A stretch of DNA of 64,000 bases from Cloeon dipterum (lineage: Eukaryota; Arthropoda; Insecta; Ephemeroptera; Baetidae): the NCBI RefSeq assembly GCF_949628265.1, contig NC_088788.1, forward strand, positions 13,764,001 to 13,828,000. The letters run 5' to 3'. Position 1 is the stretch's first letter, and every line of letters begins with the position of its first letter. A program made the translations under genes and the position numbers. Below the pieces are notes generated by a model that worked only from the letters and a program-made list of their open reading frames with translations, ran no database searches and was not told the origin of the DNA. Positions 12,441 through 21,901 of this stretch are shown here, one piece after another.

Positions 12441-14073
12441 TGGAAGATGAGAAGGATATAGTGGCTGCAATCTGCTCGGCAAAAAATGTGCTTAGACTTT
12501 TAGCCAAACAACTTTTGATAAGTGACCACTAATTGAGTCACAAAAATTGTAATTCGACGCTTACTGATTGTGATACGAGTCATAACAATATTATGTATTA
12601 TGGTGTAACGTTGTATATATTGATTGGCATGTTTCGAAATTGGCACGTAAGTTATTCAAACAGACGAGTAATTTATTTTAATTTTTGTATTTTCTTTCTC
12701 TCCTACTATCTCCCGTTTCTCAAATTGCGCTTATCTTAATAAATGTGAGTCGAACGACGATTTCAAAGTGATGTAAAAATCATTCTCCGCATGCTGAGAA
12801 CCCCAAATATTTGGGATACCTCGCAGGCGAATGAGGGGAGTGCAATGCATTGCACTCACGGTGAATTAATAGTCAGAGGCACGAAAACCACCACCAGGCA
12901 AAGCACGCAAACTGGTGTGCTACTTGCCAGACAACGATCTCTTTAAGCGATCGGATTCATAAATCCTTTTTGAAAGATCAAATGTAAGTGAGATTTCTAT
13001 TTGGGACTACCTTTGTGACTTTTTTTGCTCTTTTTATCCCTGTCCGAGGACCGGGAAGGGCGCGCACTGCACTAGCACGAATGCTGAACTTTTGTGCAGA
13101 ATTATTTTTATCGGGTCATTATATGACTATTCATTTGCTACCCTCAGGTGCCCTGCGGAGCCGTTTGGTATGTCTAACGCCGACGGCCTGCAGTTGCCTG
13201 CCTGGGCATCATATAGGAGAGGTTCGAACATCGTCAATTATTGTCTCCGAGTGGAAGACCATCTTTCCACCCTGCATGCGACAAACCGATCACCCTTTTT
13301 GTCCGTGAGAAGAACGACGACGAAGACAGAATTTGTGATTAGAGAGACTTATGCAAGAAGATTTTTGTTGAGTACAACTTTTTGAGAAGCGCATATTTTT
13401 CTATATTCCTTTGTTACCCATTACTAACCCTTTCCTACTATATTTTTCATATTTGTCGTTACACATATCGCTACGCACACTACATTAGATTTCGTATTTG
13501 TGTAATAAATCCGACAAATATTTTTTTCTCATCCTAAGTATTTGCCAATGTTATTTCCTTTTCGCCTTTTCAATGTGAGCATATATTTGATTATTTCCAC
13601 GGAACCGAGAGTCTGCGCCGAACCCATTTACTTTAATTTTTAGGATTTACTGGATTGGAATCTAATGCTTTACCTCTGCTATTGGAGTTTTAATGGCTGG
13701 CATCTCTAAAATAATTTAGTTGAGTAGAAACTATCATAATGGAAAAATTACTCATCTCGCCGCGGCTTTAAGTTTTGGGCAGTGACTACCCATACTTTTA
13801 TGTACATACGTACCTATCATGGGATTCTAATAAGAACTGGCAAGTCGTTTAACGTAGCGGAAACTGTAAGTTTTCCCTGATTCATAATATGTTATTATGT
13901 AATGAAACAAAAGTTTGGTCGAATATATTAATTAATATATATCAATAAATCAGGGAAAATGCAAGTACGGTATAGATTTAGCAATTTTAATCGAACTTTT
14001 GGCAGTATACACTTTTTAAAGTATATTTTAATTATACCCAATTGAAAATATTTAATAAGTAAAACGAAATGAT
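12441..14073. other. Spacer between relic LRR gene and lectin copy 3
   Basis: No supported gene. There is a perfect 20-bp palindrome at 12838-12857 (GAGTGCAATGCATTGCACTC). A GC-richer block at 13040-13330 contains overlapping short ORFs with no recognisable protein and may be an eroded insertion. The last part (13930-14073) is homologous to the 3' flanks of copies 1 and 2 (gatatagatatagcaattttaat family). Confidence 0.4.
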
Positions 14074-17000
14074 TCAAGGCTTACAAAAAGGTAACAATCT
14101 GCTTGCCGTGCGCTCCTGGGCAATGTAAATATCCGTTGGTTGTGTTTCAACGAAAAATTTGACCGAAATAAGAAACCAGTCGGGCATAGATGATCGTTCA
14201 GGGTAGTGATCGGATATTGTGGGCATCAGGTTGAACGTGCTGCTGGACGTGCACCAAGCGTAATTCGCGACTCCATGTCTACTTGCAGCCAGCCAGACGT
14301 GGGAATCCACGACGGGAATCGTGCCTGAGATAAGAGACAAATTTTTTGCATTTTCAAATAAAATGCTTTGCTTACTCATTGATTTGTTAACCAGGCACAA
14401 GAGCTCACTTGGACTACTGAAAGAGGCCAGTTTGAGGCCATATTTACAGCACAATGAAGCTGCTGCTTCATACGAAACCTGAATGCAACATGGGAAATTA
14501 TTTATTTTGAAATTTAAGACGCTTTAATTGGGACACCTTATCAAACTGGATCATATACTTTACTCCGCATGCAGTGAAAATTGTTCCATTGTTCGCCACA
14601 GCTAAACAATTGTTAACGTTGCAATGCGATATATCTAAAAAAAAATCTGGAATCAATATAATATACCTCTGTTATTTAAATAATCGTCTCTCATTTGCGG
14701 CTGTGGATAAAAAATTAATGTATAAACTCCTGCTGTTTGCACAAAAGTATTGAGTTTACGTCGACAACACAGTCATACTCAGTCGGGCACTTCGGTACAA
14801 GGCCTGGTAGAGGAACTGCTTCCTAAATTGAAATTACTATACTGAAATAGAGAGAGACACAACTAAACATACTGATGACGCATTTAATTCCACTGTGTTG
14901 ATTATATCGGCAACAAGTTCTGGAGCATTTTCCAGGCCGCATTGGAAGATTAACGAAGCCGTGTCGCACTCGTCCATCCCTCCTGTGATATTTATCGGTG
15001 GTTCAAATTAAACTCGTTCCTATCTAAAGCTTTTACTTTTTGAACCGCAAGTTGAAACGGCGATCATGTTTTCTTGCAGTTTTGCGTCATTAGCTGCCAT
15101 ACTTTCGGCCATCATCAAAATTCTCTCGTCAACCAGTTTTCCATTCAACATCTGATAAAGCAGTCAAATATTAAATTATCCTTACACATAAACGGAACTT
15201 ACGAATCCTCCATTTTCTCCCATGCATTTTAGAAAGCACTGTTTAAAGAAGTAAAATTTTGAAACATTTTAATTTCTTATTATCACAAAATACTTTGATT
15301 TTAAGAGAGTATTTAGTTGTATTGAATATCTGCTTGACTTCATCTAAGTTATTTCAAACGATTAATTTCCGCGACATGCTCAAACTTATAATAATCTTAA
15401 ATGCCTTTGGAGACGTTGAATGCGGCTTCGCACTCGTCCACTATTGCCTTAGAACTTGAAGTCGTTTTGGTCGTGTCCCTCGCCTCGCAAATGTACAGTT
15501 GGCTTGTCGAGCAGTCCGCATCAAAGAGCGTTCCTCCAGTTTTACCCAGTTTGAGATATATGCAGTTTTCCTTGCTGTTGTAATTATTCGGTTCCCCTGG
15601 ATACCACTTGGCCTCTTGGCTCCTGACCAGTTTGTTCACCGCGCACCACCCAAAATTCCCCTCGCACCCTTCGTCGCTTCCAGAGGTCCAAAATATTCCC
15701 TCAGCATTCGACGAATCTAAATATGAAATAAATTTCATTCCATCATTTGTGTTCTTGTTACACAATTGGTTACTTTTGGCTGCGGCAATTAAATTAGTGT
15801 ATTCGTAGTCAAACTCAATGCTGAGAATCTTCATCCCTATTGCACAGCATGCCTTCGCAGCTTCCAACCACTTATAATTTGAAATTACGTGCAGACAATA
15901 ACATAAGATGAAGTATTAATTAATTATTTTGATTAAAATTACAGTTTTTTTCACTGAACTAAAAACGTAGGTCCTCCCGTTGATTGTAAACCAGAAGCCA
16001 TGGTTGATTGGATCTAAAATGAATTAAATTTCAAACAGGGTCATTTCACTTAAACGAAGAATATTGTACTTGTCAGGTATTGGGTTTTACCATCAGATAG
16101 TGTGCTGAAAAATGAAGTCTGTTGACGTACAAATTTCATGATGAATTTTAACTGGTAAATGTAATTGTTTTTTACGGTTTTGTCACAGCTGAATGTGGGA
16201 CATTTTGGAGAAAAGCATGGCGGCGATGGTGTAGGCTTCCCCTAATTTTGGAATAGTTAAACATTTGAATTGAAAAACTGCGTTACAGACTTGGCAGCCG
16301 AACACGTAGAAATTAGAGCAGTTTTTGTTGGTTAAATACATTCTTCCAATGCTTTTATTCACTTGCAGGTGAACACAGTTTTCTCCGTTAAAGTTGTTTG
16401 GCTGTCCTGGCAGCCAATACGACGACGAATTGTCAAATTTCGAGTCGGAATTCGTTTGATTAGGCGAACACCATTGAAATGTTCCGTTTGTTCTAGTTTT
16501 GCGAGCCGCGGTCCAGTAGTTTGAATTATATTTCCACACCGAGGCTAAAATTCATTCCTTCGTTTTAAATTTATTAAAGAGAAATAATAGTAAATCTCAC
16601 GTTTAGATAAATTGTCTAAGCATTCCTTTTTTGTGTCATTTTCTATAACGATTGGCATCATTCCAAGACTGCAGCATTTGTTGTAATTTGTTTGCCAGTC
16701 AACCTTGTCAATCAATGAATTGGTTAAAGCAATGCCATTTATGGTTTTAAAGTGTTTAAATGGATGTCTTTTTTATTAAGTTATAACTATCATGTAAGTA
16801 AAAAGGTCTCAGCCATGAAATTTTGAGGCGGATACTGCTTAGACCGAATTTTCTGTTAGCGGTGGTCGATGATCATTTTTGCCGACGGCTGGCAAAATTT
16901 TAAGAGTGAAGTTTGATAGTGCCAAATAAAGGGCTGGTGACCAATTTTCTCTCTTCTGGCAATTTTTTTATTTCACGGTGGCTGCAGGGCAGCTGGAGGC

Positions 17001-18611
17001 TGACCACGCGATCAAAAATTAACCGACTGGCGAGACGCGACGCAGCGCAGCTTGCTGAGACCTCTATAAGACACGGTGAAGATAGGAGAAAGATATGCAA
17101 CCGGCAGTATACGACTGTTCGGCGGGCATTGTAAGGATTTTAAGTGTATGTCATTAAATTAATTTTAAATGGAAGGAATCATTCCAATTGAAAAAGTCTA
17201 CTCTGGCTATATATAAGGAATGAGATTAATGTTTGACTTGAATAATTATTATTATTATTGACTTGAATGTTATTTGGTTGCAAATAATATTGATTCACCA
17301 CGGATTTCCCCCACAAAAACAAAATTCCACCCGCTTCGTTCCAGTACCCATAATCATTTGCGTCTGTGAAATCGTCTGTTTAAAATTACTGAAAACTCAA
17401 ATATAAAATATAGCACCAATTAGTCGCCCGTCCTTGTAGAACAATGATTCCTAATAATTGATTGGGAGAGTGAATATTTTTACTGTGGAGTACTAACTTG
17501 AATTTCCTACGTTCTTCTTGCATATGTTTTCCAAACAATCGTAAATTTTCTATATAGAGATAAAAAAATTTATTATTAGTGAGTAATATAAATATTATAA
17601 CACGCACTATATTAGGATCAATAGTAGTAGTGAGGACTTTTGTGGCAGAATAAATGAAAGTACTGGAGGAAGTGATAGTCGTATGTGTAGAAAAGTTAAT
17701 TGTGGAGATAGTTGAAGTTGGCATCGTCAACGTAGTTAATATTGCTGCTCTTGTTGTGGTGGTTGGTTCTTCGGTAGGTGGAAGTGACGCAGAGATTACT
17801 GCTGCTCGATTAATCGTGACTAGGAAAGGTTTAATAAAAAAATTAATTTTGCAGCTTCATATATTATGATGTAATTCTCACAGGAAGAATCTGTTGTTAT
17901 TGAACTTAACTCGGCCAACTTAGATATTTCTAAATATAGTTAATTGTTTTTTTCTTTTAGCATGACATGTCCCAAAAAAAAGGACGAGATATATGTACTT
18001 TGGATTATTTTAAAATCTGTAGATTTAGGCTCCGTGACTGATTCTGGAGGAATTAATATGGTTTCTGTTCCTTTTTCTTGACCTGAAGGGGCTGATGGAA
18101 TATTTTGTTCTGTCGTTTCTACCGACTGATGGGTATTATCACTCGCTTTGTCAGCATACTTTGATGTTTTTTGAAAATTTATCTCTCCTGCGCTTGTGCC
18201 TATTGATTATTTATGTTATTCTCAAGCTGAATGATATAGTTATTCTTTTACCAGAAGTAATTTGAACCGTAGAATGCTTTTTTTGAGATACATTATTCTC
18301 TCGAGTGCTAGTTTGTCGCGCACGCTTGGGTACAACGTTGACGCAAGACGATTTGCCGCAACACTTAATTATGAAATTTCTCTTCTGATGATCTAAATAA
18401 AATCATTTAGCATGATATTGAACAATACAATAAAGCTAGTTGGAAACGTTTAGAATTTTTTCTTTCTCGCTGATGGCCTTTTAGAGGCTGGCTTATCAGG
18501 AAGGAGCAAGTGAACTTCTCATATATAGATTAGTTGATAGATATTAGTGATTTGAAAATTGTAACTCACCAATACGAAAATCACACATAAAAGAAATCGA
18601 AAGCGAACCAT
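14074..18611 (-). CDS. Secreted mucin-like / C-type lectin / OBP mosaic protein, copy 3
   Basis: Exons: 18611-18570, 18384-18252, 18199-17999, 17929-17882, 17819-17608, 17549-17511, 17450-17417, 17363-17299, 16703-16601, 16544-16291, 16241-16176, 16118-16070, 16013-15943, 15870-15774, 15716-15405, 15343-15294, 15238-15203, 15151-15037, 14982-14873, 14822-14760, 14700-14667, 14601-14537, 14478-14376, 14324-14074. They total 2553 nt, 850 aa. Signal-like start MVRFRFLLCVIFVL, then a CC/C segment (to about 58), a Thr/Ser-rich region (to about 212), CTLD A 226-377 (QPNNFNGENC), a Pro/Cys linker (to 399), CTLD B 404-565 (GEPNNYNSKENC, FDADC), OBP-like 567-679 and CTLD C 701-850. OBP cysteines are at 567, 593, 597, 639, 648 and 657, with CFLKC at 593-597. 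Three introns here (16119-16175, 15717-15773, 14325-14375) are multiples of three without stops, so unspliced readings look open; paralogs show they are introns. The family link is secure; the ligand is unknown. Confidence 0.83.
16805..17064 (-). mobile_element. TIR element (MITE-like), intron 8 of copy 3
   Basis: Begins GGTCTCAGCC (16805-16814) and ends GCTGAGACCTC followed by TA (16/17 kb side at 17054-17066), giving inverted ends. The interior matches 9660-9905 in the same orientation and 61580-61880 in reverse. It sits in the intron between the first two CTLD A exons, at the same place as in copy 2. It therefore most likely inserted before those two genes duplicated. Confidence 0.6.
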
Positions 18612-18632
18612 CTCACTTTGCACCGCATAGCC

Positions 18633-18637
18633 ACTGA
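18633..18637 (-). promoter_or_regulatory. Initiator-like element of lectin copy 3
   Basis: Minus-strand TCAGT with the A at 18635, 24 bases upstream of the ATG, in a context shared with copy 2 (ATTCAGT). This would give a very short 5' leader. It is inferred only from motif and position. Confidence 0.35.
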
Positions 18638-19204
18638 ATGATTCATTTACATAGGTGGCATGAGAATCACTTTTTAGCGTCATTTTTTACATCCGTTATG
18701 TTAGTCTGCACGAGCATTTCCTGTCTCGTCATTTTCACATATCTCTCTCTCGCATCACTTTTGATTGCAAGGAGTGAGACGCAAATAAAATTATATGATG
18801 ATGCATTTTGTTTTCATTTTTAGATTTTTATATTCGAGGACAAGAAAACCAAACATTTCAGTCAAGTTTTAAATCGAAAAACGAAAATGATGATACGTAT
18901 ACGTCATAACATCCTGTTACTCGCCTATTCAGTTCTCATCTATACCGTGGCTGGGAATTGGAACTAAAATGTGGTTTCAAAAATCTACTCATAAAAGATA
19001 GGTAATGCTTATCTATGGCAGAAAGCATTTAGTTTTAAGGATAACTGATAGATTTCTTATTTTGGGAAAAAAAGCAGAAACGACAGTAATTTATTTTTTA
19101 TAGTTCCTTTATTAGGTTAATTTAACAATTATTGTAATTTTTGGAGATGTGTGAGCAACTTGCATTTCTCTAATAAATTGTTTCTCACATCATTAGTCTG
19201 ATTT
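18638..19204. other. Upstream of lectin copy 3 and 3' region of LRR gene
   Basis: Homologous to 11480-12050. It holds the upstream sequence of lectin copy 3 and the 3' untranslated region of the LRR gene. The latter includes an AATAAA on the minus strand (TTTATT at 19108-19113), about 90 bases past the stop codon. No other gene was seen. Confidence 0.5.
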
Positions 19205-21901
19205 TCAAAACAAATCAAATGGTTTTGGCTCACGAAGATAGCCAGGCATACCAGTGAGCGCAGCTACAAATCCTAGCATTGTAAAACTAATGGCATCCTT
19301 GGTCATGGAGTGCAGACGGGGACAATTCATCACTAATCTACAGAACAGATAACCGTACTCTTCTCTGTCGGTAGGAATCATCTCTTCCACGTCGCACTCA
19401 ACTTTCAAAATTTGCAACCTGCGCAGAATCTTCTTTCCCTTTGCCTCTTCCACAATAGCCAGAAGTTCTTCCAAGCCAATGATGTACTTGTTGTTCTCCG
19501 AGAAAAGCGCAACTGAGCGCAGTTTGGGCGCTTGCAGCAGTTGGAGTGTGAGTCCCGGCTGCACAGCAACGCTAGCATGGTGGGACATTCGCACATTCAA
19601 TTCTCGCAGCTTACTCAGCGTTTCTGGCTTCAGTTTGCTCGAAGAGACTAAACGCTTTGCATAGATGTTCAGTTCACTCAGATTGGGACACAACTCAAGC
19701 ACCTTAGACACGTCTATGGTGCTGCGGACGAGCAAGTGCAGTTTGGTCAGCTGGCGTCCAAGTCGACCGAAAATAGAGTAGCATTCGCGCATGGAAGGCA
19801 TGATAAAGAGACCCAGTTCGGACACATTGGAGAACCGATCATCAATTGTAAGAGGTCCCTCAGGATTGACGACAAAGAAAGACTTGAGTTTAGGAAAGGT
19901 GACGCATTGCGGGATGGTTGGCAGACCCACCAGCTGCATCTTCTGCAGACCCAGTTGACATGGCTTTTCCAGCTCTTCCAGCACCATGGCCATTAAATGG
20001 CCATTGATGCACAAGTATGCTTCTTGGTAATCCAACATAAAGTCCCTCTTGATGGCAAAGCCCACTTCTAACAGACCAGGCAGATGCTGGAAGCAGAGCT
20101 CATACAAGAGGGATTCCTCGCAGATTTGATCAAGATCCTCAAAGTAGAACTTCTGCAGGTGCTGTAACTTGGCGAGGGCAGCAATTCCTGTCTCCGACGT
20201 GGTTTCATCTGCATACACTTTAAGCACCCTGAAAGAAAAAATTTTATGACGGTTTAAAATTGAGTTTTTATTCAAACTTTAAGGGAATTTAGGAACGTAC
20301 ACCCAGGCTAGAAGCATGATTTTTTTAGAAAGGAAAATAAATCAGGATGTAACAATTTATTTTTCAGTTGCGATATTGGCACATAATGTGACAATTTTTT
20401 TAAATAACCCTCTTTCCTAACTGGCCAAACTCTTATTTTCTATTTTCTTTTTATTTCGCTTCTGCAACTTGCTAATAGGTGAGAGAGCATAAAACCGCTC
20501 TCAAATTTAATTAGATCCTGGGGTTCTGGGGTTGCCACAATCACCAAAATTTTTCATTTACGTTAAATGTTTGCAGTGATTTTATGAACATGAACTTGCA
20601 ATGTTTGCTCGCCTACCCCCTACCCAGATCGAGCACTCATGTTTTGTCAAAATTTTCTTAATGGACTGGGGATTATACAAACAACCTTCTTAAACCTAGG
20701 GGAGAGGAGATATATACAAAATTACCTGAGCTCTTGAAGGTCTGTCGCAATTTTGCAAAGGTCTGAGTCATCAACTGGAAAATGATCCAGTTCCAAGACT
20801 TGCAAGCTCTTGAACTGCAGCAGGTGACTGAAGAAAGGTCTCAGGTTCCAAGTCATGTGTTCGCAAGCACCCCTTCTGATCAATTCCTTTAGATTCTCTG
20901 GGTTGACAGCAACAAGACTTTTCCACAGATCAGTGACCTCCTTACAGTCACTATTGGCGGTCACCGGAAACTGCAGCGACTCCATCTTATTGTTCAACAG
21001 CTTCTGCATCATTCTGCACTGCAATGCGCACTTTGAGTCCTCGACTTTAACCATTTGAGTTGCTGCTTTAGCATTCACCAGCTCAGCCTCCAACGAAATC
21101 AATTCTGACTTCAACGGGTTTGCTAGAAAAAGGATGAATATTTAATATTATGACAAGGTATTAATTTTTAACTGTTGCATAGAACATTTTAGGATTTTTT
21201 TAAGATTAACTATTTGTTCTCAGAAATGTTATAGAGTTAATTCATATGGTACTAACAAAGCTGTTACCATTCTTGGCAGTATGAAAATTCAAATTAAATC
21301 CAGCAATATTTTTTTACTTACAAATGCAATTGAAGGGATTGGTCGGGTTGAGTGTCTCATCAGTGAAAAACTCTTTGTTTTCCAGAATGCACCTGAGCGT
21401 CATCTTCTTCAGACTGTCTGCAGCAAATTTGAACCGACCAGCACGAATCTCCAACACGCGACTGAAATTTCATAAAAAGACGCAACATAATACATGTATG
21501 AACAATAAAAATATTTGACTTCGGACTAAATATACAATATAATATATCTACGCAAATACATATCACTAATAAATTCACTCGCAATTCTCAGTTTCCTCCA
21601 TTTAAGAATAACATGGAGCGCCCTATTTGGCCGAGAATTAAGCGAGTACGTATGTCAACATGAGTCGTGATTTTTCCATACATTCCTTTGTTAAGTAATT
21701 AAAAATAAAAACTCGTAAGTAAAAAAAACCAATAATGTGTAATTATTTATGGTAATTATACATATACGTACATAAGCAAGACAATAACAAACTATAATAC
21801 CTCGCGCCATGTGCAAATCTGTCCCGCTGTTGCATTTCAACTCCCAACTTGTGATTTTCTTGCATTTCTTTAAGAAACTCTTTCTTTCTGTCTTTATTCA
21901 T
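19205..21901 (-). CDS. Leucine-rich-repeat-like protein (LRR/FBXL-like)
   Basis: Four exons: 21901-21801, 21461-21322, 21122-20726, 20228-19205; 1662 nt, 553 aa, all phases match. It starts MNKDRKKEFLKEMQENHK after a normal leader. Residues 1-35 are charged and possibly coiled. Residues 35-80 hold RVLEIRAGRFKFAADSLKK, an all-helical-looking segment. From about residue 140 onward irregular leucine-rich repeats are seen (LQVLELDHFPVDDSDL, LQHLQKFYFEDL, LTKLHLLVRS, LSELNIYAKRL, LRELNVRMS, LQILKVECDV). The pattern resembles insect LRR proteins related to F-box/LRR adaptors, but I see no convincing F-box, so ubiquitin-ligase function is not claimed. No signal peptide, so probably intracellular. 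A decayed duplicate lies at 11941-12440. The promoter side holds a conserved block gcgccctatttggccgag near 21630 that is retained in the relic. Confidence 0.85.

Noticed and set aside
15397-15867. Single 156-aa ORF as a complete two-intron-free lectin ending NVSKGI
   Set aside because: Comparison with copies 1 and 2 shows an intron inside it (15717-15773). The stop lies beyond a splice junction that leads into the OBP exons.
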